Source: Acidobacteriaceae bacterium (GTDB lineage: Bacteria > Acidobacteriota > Terriglobia > Terriglobales > Acidobacteriaceae). From it: a DNA stretch of 64,000 bases. The first letter of the stretch is position 1; each line of letters begins with the position of its first letter. The stretch spans positions 102,921-166,920 of the forward strand of contig JASHNW010000115.1 of the NCBI GenBank assembly GCA_030041435.1, in the 5' to 3' direction. Below, in pieces: positions 43,150 to 50,311 of this stretch. A model generated the notes under the pieces. It made no database searches, was not told where the DNA came from, and was given only the letters and a program-made list of their open reading frames with translations. Position numbers and translations under genes: made by a program.

Positions 43150-43793
43150 CGTTCCTGCAAAGCCAAGGCGATGGCGTGCGTCGGAATCGCCCCCTCGCGC
43201 AGCACCTGCCACGTCCCATCGCAGCCCGACAGGTCGACGATCGTCGTCGGCACGCTGCGCCCCGTCGGTCCGCCGTCCACGATCAGCTCGATCCGCTCTC
43301 CGATCTGGTCGCGCACGCAGCCCGCATAGGTGCACTCCGGCAGCCCGGCCAGGTTCGCCGACGTTGCCGTAATCGGCAGCCCCAGCGCCTCTACCACCAT
43401 CCGCGCAATCGCCGCATCCGGCACGCGCAGCGCTACGTTACCCGTGTTCGCCGTGCTGCGCAGCGGCAGCCGCGAGCTCGCCTTTACGATCACTGTCAGC
43501 GGCCCCGGCCAGAACCGCTCTGCCAGCTGGTCGAAGCAGTTTCCGCAATCCCGCGCCAGCTGGTAGGCCTGCGTCAGGTTCGCCACCAGCAACGACAGCG
43601 GCTTGTGCTTCATACGCGACTTGATCTCGTAGATGCTTTCGACGGCCCGCAAATTCACCGGGTCCACGGCCAGCCCGTAGAACGTGTCTGTCGGCAGTCC
43701 CACCACTTTGCCGGCGCGTATGCACCCCGCCACGTATTGAATCCGTTCCGGTTCAGGCTCATCCGGATGGATGCGCAGTATCTCTGCTGACAA
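43146..43793 (-). CDS. tsaC: L-threonylcarbamoyladenylate synthase (TsaC/Sua5/YrdC)
   Basis: 215 residues. Makes threonylcarbamoyl-AMP from Thr, bicarbonate and ATP for t6A37 modification of tRNA. YrdC motifs: AGKVVGLPTDTFYGLAVD, YEIKSRMKHKPLSLLV, FWPGPLTVIVKAS, VALRVPD and LPITATSANLAG. It starts with TTG at 43793 behind GGGAGAGG. There is no extra Sua5 C-terminal domain, so TsaC-like. Translationally coupled to the YdcF-like gene. Confidence 0.92.
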   Translation of the reverse strand: MSAEILRIHPDEPEPERIQYVAGCIRAGKVVGLPTDTFYGLAVDPVNLRAVESIYEIKSRMKHKPLSLLVANLTQAYQLARDCGNCFDQLAERFWPGPLTVIVKASSRLPLRSTANTGNVALRVPDAAIARMVVEALGLPITATSANLAGLPECTYAGCVRDQIGERIELIVDGGPTGRSVPTTIVDLSGCDGTWQVLREGAIPTHAIALALQER

Positions 43794-43883
43794 GGCCTCT
43801 CCCGAACTTCTCGGCTCAGCGAATCACTGGAAGGATTGGCGGTCGCGACCCATACCCGCACGCGGAAGGGTTAGAATCCCCCC

Positions 43884-44792
43884 ATGCCGACGGTTTCGGA
43901 TCGCTCGCGTCTCATCAGCATTGTACAGAGTCGCCAGAACGCCCGCGTCCGTGAACTGCGCGCCGCCTTTGCGCGCCCCTCCCGCGACTTGCCCGAGGTC
44001 ATCGGCATCGAGGGTGAGCACCTGCTTGCCGAAGCGCTCCGCAGCGGCCTGCGCCTGCGCACCGTCTTCCTCCGCACCAGCTCTGACCGCCGCGACGCGA
44101 ACCTCCGCGTACTTGAGCGACTCACCCTGCCCGCGTCCGTCCCCATTGTCTCGCTCAACCCCGCCGTCTTTGCGAGTGCCGTCGACACCGAGTCGCCTCA
44201 GGGCATTGCCGCCCTCGTCGAGCCGCCCCGCTTTTCCATGGCAGAAGCCCTCGCGCCGGCTGCATCCCACAGCGCTCCCCTCGTCCTGGTCACCGCCGCC
44301 CTGCAGGATCCCGGCAATTTCGGCACCCTGGTCCGGTCGGTTGAGGCCTTCGCCGCCAGCGGCGTGCTCGCCCTGCCCGGCACCGTCGATGTCTGGAACG
44401 CCAAAGCCCTGCGCGCTTCCGCCGGCTCCGCCTTCCGCGTCCCCGTCATCTACGAAAAATCCTCGCTCGCTTTCGCCGCCCTGGCCGAGCGGCACATACC
44501 AATCCTCGCCGCCGTCCCCGCGCGCCCCGCGGCCGGCGACAGCACTGACGCCGTTCCCTGCTCCCGCTACGACCTCACCATGCCTGCCGCCATCCTCATC
44601 GGCAACGAAGGCTGCGGCCTCTCGCCCGAACTGCTCGACCGCGCCGACGCTCGCATCGCCATCCCCACACCGGGCCCTGTCGAGAGCCTCAACGCCGCCG
44701 TCGCCGCTTCTATCCTCCTCTACGAAGCCGCGCGCCAGCGCAGTGCGAACCCACCCTTCGCAGACGATTCCCCTCCCTCGAAGGCGCGGTGA
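43884..44792 (+). CDS. SpoU/TrmH-family RNA 2'-O-methyltransferase
   Basis: 302 residues. An N-terminal RNA-binding substrate domain (VRELRAAFARPSRDLPEVIGIEGEHLLAEAL) precedes the SPOUT knot domain with its three motifs: LQDPGNFGTLVRSVEAFAASGV, ILIGNEGCGLSPEL and IPTPGPVESLNAAVAASILLYE. It methylates a ribose in rRNA or tRNA; RlmB is the closest familiar name, but the target is not determined. Divergent from tsaC across 90 bp. Confidence 0.88.
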   Translation: MPTVSDRSRLISIVQSRQNARVRELRAAFARPSRDLPEVIGIEGEHLLAEALRSGLRLRTVFLRTSSDRRDANLRVLERLTLPASVPIVSLNPAVFASAVDTESPQGIAALVEPPRFSMAEALAPAASHSAPLVLVTAALQDPGNFGTLVRSVEAFAASGVLALPGTVDVWNAKALRASAGSAFRVPVIYEKSSLAFAALAERHIPILAAVPARPAAGDSTDAVPCSRYDLTMPAAILIGNEGCGLSPELLDRADARIAIPTPGPVESLNAAVAASILLYEAARQRSANPPFADDSPPSKAR

Positions 44793-44878
44793 ACCGCAAC
44801 GCACGCGCGCTCCCGCCGCCGGATAACCGGACGCTGCAACGATACTGTAGATGGAAAAGCGCGGAAGATACGCGCAGG

Positions 44879-45439
44879 TTATGCGGCTTCGAGTGCGGTC
44901 TGCAGACGAGGATAGAGGACAAACTGGCTGGTCTCATACAGGGCAAGAAGCCGCTGCCTCATCAGGTAATACTGGCTGGCCGCCTGCTGCGTATAAAACG
45001 GTACATCGAAGGCGCGTGCTCCGAAGAAGCCGGCCAGGCGCAGGCGGAATAACGCCCGTTTCAGCAGCATCGCGTCATGCCGAATGCGATGGGCAACGAT
45101 CACGGATTCGGTGAAATCCCAAACCTGAACGTAGGCGGCGAGGCGCACCATAATCTCGGCGTTCTGCCGCATGTGCCTGAGGCCTTCCGCCTGGCCGAGC
45201 AATTCGAAAATTTCACAGGGTTCGATGCGGGTTTGCCCGCTCTTTTCCCAGTAATGGCCCGAATTCGGCTCAAGAAAGTCGCGCGCTACAAGCTCCAGGC
45301 CGCGGCCCGGAATCGGCCGAAGCGCCGAAACCAGCGTGTCCCAGTCCGCCGACCGCAGACGTCTCGCGCGCAACAGGTGCCACACGAACCAAACGACGGC
45401 CGCGTTGGTGATCGTCAGGATGGCAAGGAACCAGGGCAA
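44879..45439 (-). CDS. Hypothetical protein with N-terminal membrane anchor
   Basis: 186 residues. One N-terminal helix (FLAILTITNAAVVWFVWHLL), then a soluble alpha-helical part (YWEKSGQTRIEPCEIFELLGQAEGLRHMRQNAEIMVRLAAYVQVW; RALFRLRLAGFFGARAFDVPFYTQQAASQYYLMRQRLLALYE). No family recognised. It starts 7 bp after the upstream membrane protein gene and is the third gene of a cassette with that protein and a 55-residue secreted peptide. Confidence 0.6.
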   Translation of the reverse strand: MPWFLAILTITNAAVVWFVWHLLRARRLRSADWDTLVSALRPIPGRGLELVARDFLEPNSGHYWEKSGQTRIEPCEIFELLGQAEGLRHMRQNAEIMVRLAAYVQVWDFTESVIVAHRIRHDAMLLKRALFRLRLAGFFGARAFDVPFYTQQAASQYYLMRQRLLALYETSQFVLYPRLQTALEAA

Positions 45440-45446
45440 GTCGAAC

Positions 45447-46220
45447 CTATTTTTGCATGCCGCTGTCGAGGAACTGCGCTTGCACCTCGACTTGCTTCTG
45501 CATTCTCGAGAGATGATCTTTCTGCTCGGGGGACAGTCTACGCTTTTTCTGTTCCGGGCGCCAGAACATTAATATCCAGTACACAGTCACCAGCTGATAA
45601 GTGACGATACGGATCGTATCTAAGTCGATCCCGTGCCACGGTGAACCGAGATAGCTGTAAGCGCCCTCAACCAAAAAGTTCACGATGACCCACGCCGCCC
45701 AGCCGGTTCCCAGTGCCGCGGTATGCCGATCCCAGACCAGCCCAAGCAGGGTCGTGGCCGAACCCAGCGCGATGAAAAGCACCAGCCCCAGCGCTGCGGA
45801 GAAAACCTCGCCCTGTTCGATCCAGGCTCCCATCGTTCGGGATACGTGCGGGTGCGCCGCGTAAGCGAGCACCAGAGCAGCCAACACGCCCGCGCCTGCC
45901 AGCAGGCGGAATCGCCTGCGCGCGTCGCGAGCCCAGATTCCCGCCGGCCTGAGCACGATCCGCATCACTTCCAGCAGCACCAGCACCTGCAGGACAAGAT
46001 CGGCAATGTCGGCGCTCCAGTAGATCGCCGCGTATAGCTTCGCGCTCCCGAAGCGGTAGGTGCAGAACAAAACAATCGTTCGCACCACGTTGAAAGCGAT
46101 AAACGAAGTGAAAAACGGAAATTTTCTCCAGCGGCGGCGCAGAAGCAGCACCAGGAGCAGGGCGGCGTGCTCCACAAAGCCCGCCGCCCAAAGCGCTCCT
46201 GCTAGTGACGTGATCTTCAT
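45447..46220 (-). CDS. Seven-helix membrane protein of unknown function
   Basis: 257 residues with about seven hydrophobic helices and a charged cytoplasmic tail (RPEQKKRRLSPEQKDHLSRMQKQVEVQAQ). Helix-loop features: HAALLLVLLLRRRWRKFPFFTSFIAFNVVRTIVLF, IYWSADIADLVLQVLVLLEVMRIVL and VEGAYSYLGSPWHGIDLDTIRIVTYQLVTVYWILMFW. The layout recalls sensor-type 7TM proteins, but no family is assigned. Translation begins 27 bp after the small secreted-peptide gene and ends 7 bp before the anchored protein gene. Confidence 0.65.
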   Translation of the reverse strand: MKITSLAGALWAAGFVEHAALLLVLLLRRRWRKFPFFTSFIAFNVVRTIVLFCTYRFGSAKLYAAIYWSADIADLVLQVLVLLEVMRIVLRPAGIWARDARRRFRLLAGAGVLAALVLAYAAHPHVSRTMGAWIEQGEVFSAALGLVLFIALGSATTLLGLVWDRHTAALGTGWAAWVIVNFLVEGAYSYLGSPWHGIDLDTIRIVTYQLVTVYWILMFWRPEQKKRRLSPEQKDHLSRMQKQVEVQAQFLDSGMQK

Positions 46221-46247
46221 GCGGTCCTGGCCGGACCTGTCTTCCGA

Positions 46248-46415
46248 TTACAGTCCCAGAGTGGACAGAACGGCCTGGACGATTATGGCCGAAGTTGCCG
46301 TCGTTGTCGTCTGCGGGGGCCGCGGATCGCTTCCCGAAGTGCTGGCGAGAACGGGGACGGTGGTGGCAAACAGCACGGCTGCGCACAGAGCGAGGTTGCG
46401 AACGGACTTTCTCAT
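46248..46415 (-). CDS. Small secreted peptide, 55 residues
   Basis: ATG at 46415 lies 9 nt after AAGGAG, an excellent Shine-Dalgarno, and the frame closes with TAA at 46248. The product has a textbook signal peptide, MRKSVRNLALCAAVLFATT then VPVLAS, and a ~30-residue mature part rich in Thr/Ser/Pro (DPRPPQTTTTATSA) ending in a short hydrophobic stretch (AIIVQAVLSTLGL). It sits 27 bp ahead of the seven-helix membrane protein gene on the same strand. Function unknown; it may be a secreted signal or an accessory of that membrane protein. Confidence 0.65.
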   Translation of the reverse strand: MRKSVRNLALCAAVLFATTVPVLASTSGSDPRPPQTTTTATSAIIVQAVLSTLGL

Positions 46416-47153
46416 GGTATGGATCTCCTTGCGGGCGGCTTAGCCGCGCCTACCAAAGCCTATCCCCATTCCTCCCCGCGGGACAATCGGAAATCGCTCC
46501 CTACTGCCTGTATTTTCAGCCATTTGGAACCAACCTGGTCGACCCGGCATTCTAATTTGGGAGTAATCGAGGCCATTTCTAAAGGTCTTTACCTTCTTCA
46601 ACCATGGTGATAACCCAAACGTAATCAAAGAGAAACCCCCTGCATCCGGCAGGCGCCCGAGATATCGCCCTGAGCAGCTGTGCCGCATTCCCGGCTGCAC
46701 CATTTTGGTTCGGCATCAGAAGCGGATTCGGCAATTATCCTGGCGAGTTTTTAAAAAATGTAGCCAACGCCCGCGTCGGCAAAGCCGGAGCCGTCGTGTA
46801 TCTCCGACCTATAGGTTGGGCACCAACTCGCAAGGGCGGAGATTCTTCCGATTCCAGGCATCATCCACACCCGCGTAGAGCGTCTTCCCGATGACGGATC
46901 GTTCCGCAAAAACTGCGGAACGAGACTACCGCCTGGAACGCGTCATCCCCGTTACGCAGATCAGCGCGACCCTACAAGAGGCAGAACACCTTCCGTTTGC
47001 GATCGCGGCCCGTGAGGATGACACTGTAGATCATGCCCGCCGATCGGCAGCGCAAGGCCCGGAACCAGCAGAGCCGTTCTCGGAGCGGTCAAATCATCAG
47101 CCGCTTACCGCTACCCCTCCCCCGGAGTGAGCGATGATGATGGAAATCATGCC
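46416..47153. other. Long intergenic region upstream of rarA and of the membrane cassette
   Basis: About 740 bp without a convincing protein gene (a 79-codon frame at 46891 lacks any support). Several short complementary blocks cluster at 46755-46850: CGGC-AAA-GCCG, CGGAG...CTCCG, the palindrome ACCTATAGGT, GTTGG-GCA-CCAAC, and CGCCC pairing with GGGCG. This could be a structured RNA. A heptad array lies at 47101-47128. Confidence 0.4.
47101..47128. repeat. Heptad-like repeat upstream of rarA
   Basis: CCGCTTA (47101) and CCGCTAC (47108) followed by CCCTCCC and CCGGAGT in the same 7-nt register. Resembles the unit at 39708. Confidence 0.45.
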
Positions 47154-48503
47154 ATGAGCCTTTTCAACCCAGCCCCGGGTTTCGATTCCGATACCAGGAC
47201 CGCCCCCGTCCGGGCGCCCCTCGCCGAGCGCATGCGGCCTCGCTCGCTCGACGAGTTCCTCGGCCAGGAACACCTCCTCGGCCCCGGCAAGCCGCTTCGC
47301 GTGCAAATCGAGCGCGACGACGCCTCCTCGATGATCTTCTGGGGCCCGCCTGGCGTCGGCAAAACGACCCTGGCCAAAATCATCGCGGAAACCACCAAAG
47401 CCACTTTCATCGAGTTCTCCGCCGTCCTCGCCGGAATCAAGGAAATCAGGCAGGTGATGGCCGACGCGGAAAAAGCCGCCTCCTGGGGCACCCGCACCAT
47501 CCTCTTCATCGATGAGATCCATCGCTTTAACAAAGCGCAGCAGGATGCTTTCCTGCCGTGGGTTGAGCGCGGATCCATTAGCCTCATCGGTGCCACCACC
47601 GAGAATCCCTCCTTCGAGATCAACGGCGCCCTGCTCTCCCGCTGCCGCGTCTACACCCTCCACGCCCTCACCGACGCGCAAATCGTCGCCCTCCTTGAAC
47701 GCGCCCTCGCCGATCCCGACCGCGGCCTCGGTGCCCACCACCTCACCGCCCCCGTGCACGCTCTGGAGCTCCTCGCCTCCTATGCCTCCGGCGACGCCCG
47801 CAACGGACTGAACGCCCTCGAAGTCGCCGCCAAACTCGCCGCCGACGCCCCCGGTAAAGTCATTACCAAAGAAATCGCCACCGAGGCCCTCCAGCAGCGC
47901 GTGCTCCTTTACGACAAGCAGGGCGAGGAGCACTACAACCTCATCTCCGCTCTGCACAAATCCGTCCGCAACTCCGACGCCGACGCCACTCTCTACTGGC
48001 TCGGCCGCATGCTCCAGGCTGGCGAGGATTCCCTGTACGTCGCGCGCCGTCTCGTCCGCATGGCCGTCGAAGACGTCGGCCTCGCCGCCCCTGAAGCCCT
48101 CAACCTCGCCCTCAGCGCGAAAGACACCGTTGACTTCCTCGGCTCGCCCGAAGGCGATCTCGCCCTCGCCGAAGCCGCCGTCTACCTCGCCCTCGCGCCC
48201 AAGTCAAATGCTCTCTACACCGCCTACGGCGCGGTCCTCTCCGATATTGAGAGCACGCGCCAGGAGCCTGTGCCCCTCCACCTGCGCAACGCCCCCACGA
48301 AGCTCATGAAAGAACTCGACTACGGCAAGGGGTACCAGTACGCCCACGACATCGAAGCCCGCGTCGCCGACATGGATTGTCTGCCCGAATCCCTCGCTGG
48401 CCGCCGCTGGTACCACCCCACCCAGGAAGGCCGCGAGAAGCTCCTCGCCCAGCGCATCGAAGAAATCCGGCGCATCCGCGCTGCGAAGCGCCGCCAGCCC
48501 TGA
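47154..48503 (+). CDS. rarA: Replication-associated recombination protein A (MgsA/RarA AAA+ ATPase)
   Basis: 449 residues from ATG 47154; a GTG nine codons earlier is in frame. Acts at stalled replication forks. Begins PLAERMRPRSLDEFLGQEHLLGPGKPLR, Walker A GPPGVGKTT, Walker B ILFIDEIHRFNKAQQDAFLPWVE, sensor GATTENPSFEI and ALLSRCRVY. The C-terminal tetramerisation part has KQGEEHYNLISALHKSVRNSDADATLYWLGRML and the terminal YHPTQEGREK. Full family length. Confidence 0.94.
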   Translation: MSLFNPAPGFDSDTRTAPVRAPLAERMRPRSLDEFLGQEHLLGPGKPLRVQIERDDASSMIFWGPPGVGKTTLAKIIAETTKATFIEFSAVLAGIKEIRQVMADAEKAASWGTRTILFIDEIHRFNKAQQDAFLPWVERGSISLIGATTENPSFEINGALLSRCRVYTLHALTDAQIVALLERALADPDRGLGAHHLTAPVHALELLASYASGDARNGLNALEVAAKLAADAPGKVITKEIATEALQQRVLLYDKQGEEHYNLISALHKSVRNSDADATLYWLGRMLQAGEDSLYVARRLVRMAVEDVGLAAPEALNLALSAKDTVDFLGSPEGDLALAEAAVYLALAPKSNALYTAYGAVLSDIESTRQEPVPLHLRNAPTKLMKELDYGKGYQYAHDIEARVADMDCLPESLAGRRWYHPTQEGREKLLAQRIEEIRRIRAAKRRQP

Positions 48504-48641
48504 CCGGAGCCCGAACAGCCGCGAAACCGCCCTCCGCCGCTTTGCTGCCTCTCCCGTGCCCCCTTCCACATTCGTCATGTCCTCTGCTACCAATGCGCCG
48601 TACAGTTTTTGGCCGTTCCTGGCGAGAATCGAAGAGATGCA

Positions 48642-48660
48642 ACCGCGCCCTCAGCGCGGT
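48642..48660 (+). promoter_or_regulatory. Perfect 7-bp hairpin in the flp leader
   Basis: ACCGCGC-CCTCA-GCGCGGT, 38 nt before the pilin ATG. Not followed by T, so it may stabilise or regulate the pilin message rather than terminate it. Confidence 0.45.
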
Positions 48661-48697
48661 CTGTGCATACACCCAAACAAGCAGGGATCAAGAACAC

Positions 48698-48859
48698 ATG
48701 AAGCAGCTTCTGGTGAAGTTTCTGCATGACGAATCGGGTCAGGATTTGATCGAATATGCGCTGGCCGCAGCGCTCGTCGCGCTGGTGGCTATTACCGGGC
48801 TAAACGGCCTGTCCAACAAAGTGAATGCCGAATTCAACAAAGTCGGCTCCGACATCTAA
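48698..48859 (+). CDS. flp: Flp family type IVb pilin
   Basis: 53 residues. The N-terminus MKQLLVKFLHDESG is followed by the prepilin cleavage context G/QDLIEYALAAALVALVAITG; Gly -1, Glu +5 and Tyr +6 of the mature protein are the type IVb signature. The hydrophobic helix and the short polar tail (LSNKVNAEFNKVGSDI) complete a normal Flp subunit. No tad secretion or prepilin peptidase genes lie nearby, so the assembly machinery must be elsewhere. A hairpin lies in its leader. Confidence 0.85.
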   Translation: MKQLLVKFLHDESGQDLIEYALAAALVALVAITGLNGLSNKVNAEFNKVGSDI

Positions 48860-48998
48860 TTCCACCGTCGTTCTTCCGTGGACGGGCCTGCCTCGCATCG
48901 CCCGTCCCGCCCGCGTCACTTCCTTTCCGAAACTCTCGCACAGCGCCCGCTCCACACCGGCGCCCCGCGTTTCATGTGCTATATTCCGAATGAGTTCC

Positions 48999-49277
48999 AT
49001 GATCTTTTCCCGCGAGTACGTCGGCTACCTGGCGCGCCACACAGTCAAACACCTGATCGACGCCAAAATGATCCGGACCGGCAAGCAGCCGGCCGTCGAA
49101 GAGCGCGTCTACAACGGGCTCCTCGAAGAGCTTTCCCTTGAGGACCGCATCAACGAAGAGGTCCGCGTCATCCTCGACGCCTACCAGGAAGAAATGCGCC
49201 GGACCGGCGCCAGCTATTCCGAAATGTTCAAGAAGGTCAAAACCGAGCTGGCTCGCAAATATAAGGCGGTGCTGTGA
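48999..49277 (+). CDS. DUF507 family protein, first of tandem pair
   Basis: 92 residues from ATG 48999 (MIFSREYVGYLARHTVKHLI); an in-frame ATG three codons earlier is possible. The DUF507 pattern SREYVGYLxRxxVKxLI, EERVYNGLLEELSLEDRINEEVRVILDAYQEEMRRTGASYSEMFKKVKTELARKYKAVL is complete. The family is small, charged, helical and of unknown function. Its stop overlaps the GTG of the second copy by 4 bp. Confidence 0.85.
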   Translation: MIFSREYVGYLARHTVKHLIDAKMIRTGKQPAVEERVYNGLLEELSLEDRINEEVRVILDAYQEEMRRTGASYSEMFKKVKTELARKYKAVL

Positions 49278-49549
49278 GAATCTCGCGCGACAAACTGAAT
49301 AAACTGGCCCACGTCGTCGCCGATACTCTCGCCGAAACCCCCGAGGCCGACTTCCTCGAGGACCGCAACACCATCCGCCAGGAAGCCCGCAAGGCCCTCG
49401 AGCATCTGCTGCTCGAAGAGCAGCGCATCGATCAGGCCGCCCGCCAGAAGATCGAGTCCCAGCGCCGCATCATCCCCGAGGGCAGCCAGGAATGGGACAT
49501 CCTCTACCGCAAGTACTACAACGAGGAAGTGAAGAAACTCGGCATCTGA
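49274..49549 (+). CDS. DUF507 family protein, second of tandem pair
   Basis: 91 residues beginning with GTG 49274, coupled to the first copy. It keeps the family frame (MRISRDKLNKLAHVVADTL; ARKALEHLLLEEQRIDQAARQKIESQRRIIPEGSQEWDILYRKYYNEEVKKLGI) but is clearly diverged, which suggests the two form a heteromeric complex. Function unknown. Confidence 0.83.
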   Translation: MRISRDKLNKLAHVVADTLAETPEADFLEDRNTIRQEARKALEHLLLEEQRIDQAARQKIESQRRIIPEGSQEWDILYRKYYNEEVKKLGI

Positions 49550-49595
49550 ACGGCCGTGCCCGCCGAGCCCAACCAGGTCTTCCCGGAGCTTCGTC

Positions 49596-49865
49596 ATGCC
49601 GAACGAAGACGACATTACTTCCCTTCAGGGACCGGTTGAGGAAATCAATGGTAAGCTCATGCTGCGTATTCCTTTAGATGTCGCCGGTGACCGCCTCCGC
49701 GAGGCTTCCCGCGGCATCTCTGAGATCGACGGCGAGTTCCTTTGCGTGGTTATCCCGCACTGGCTGGCCGACGATCTCCGCCTCACCGCCGGAAGCCTCG
49801 TCTCCGTCGATAACCGCAACGGCAAATTCAATATCCACCCTATGAGCTCCGATTCCATCCAGTAA
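49596..49865 (+). CDS. Small hypothetical protein
   Basis: 89 residues, MPNEDDITSLQGPVEEINGKLMLRIPLDVAGDRL at the N-terminus, then LCVVIPHWLADDLRLTAGSLVSVDNRNGKFNIHP. The second half has the strand-turn pattern of AbrB/MazE-like swapped-hairpin domains (L.L..G..V.V...NGKF.I.P), so a DNA-binding or antitoxin-like role is conceivable, but no toxin is next to it. CGGAGC lies at a usable distance ahead of the start. Confidence 0.6.
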   Translation: MPNEDDITSLQGPVEEINGKLMLRIPLDVAGDRLREASRGISEIDGEFLCVVIPHWLADDLRLTAGSLVSVDNRNGKFNIHPMSSDSIQ

Positions 49866-50311
49866 CCGCGATGCGCTCCGAGCGGCATTGATCCAGAGCT
49901 TCCATTTATCGGATTTCCACAGCTCTTGGTCTATTAATCATTATATGAATCATAGCCACTTTGCCATTAATGCACTGGCTAACTCTACGCCACTTTACTG
50001 AATGGCTCGGCTGCACCCGTCGAATTTGTTAATCTATTTGTTCATAAACAATGATGCATTCAACTGATTTATAACGCTTTGCTTGTCTCCAATCGAGCAT
50101 AGACCGTCGCGCCTCCCTCATCTTGGCACGCTTCTTGCATTCACCCATTTGCCGTCACCTGTCCCTGTCGCCAGCGTCGGCCTCTGTCTTTCTTTTCCGT
50201 GTCTGTCGCACTTCCTGTGCGCCTACCGGCTGCTTTCAGGTTGTCACGGACTCACAGAGACCACCCCACGTGGTTTCCTTACTCATTTTTCAGTCGCTCC
50301 CCGGAGGACCT
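49866..50311 (+). promoter_or_regulatory. AT-rich promoter region and leader of the TonB-dependent receptor
   Basis: About 445 bp without a supported gene. 49900-50110 is strikingly AT-rich against its surroundings. TTGTT-CATA-AACAA (50038-50051) is a perfect inverted repeat, and TATAAC (50070-50075) a possible -10 box, giving a ~230-nt leader before the ATG at 50312. Confidence 0.5.

Noticed and set aside
46755-46850. Cyclic di-GMP (GEMM) riboswitch, suggested by GGCAAAGCC
   Set aside because: The GAAA-capped hairpin and the tetraloop receptor part of GEMM are absent; only a short resemblance to GCAAAGCC exists.
46891-47130. 79-codon plus-strand frame upstream of rarA
   Set aside because: No Shine-Dalgarno, no hydrophobic or motif content, and it runs into the heptad repeat; treated as non-coding.
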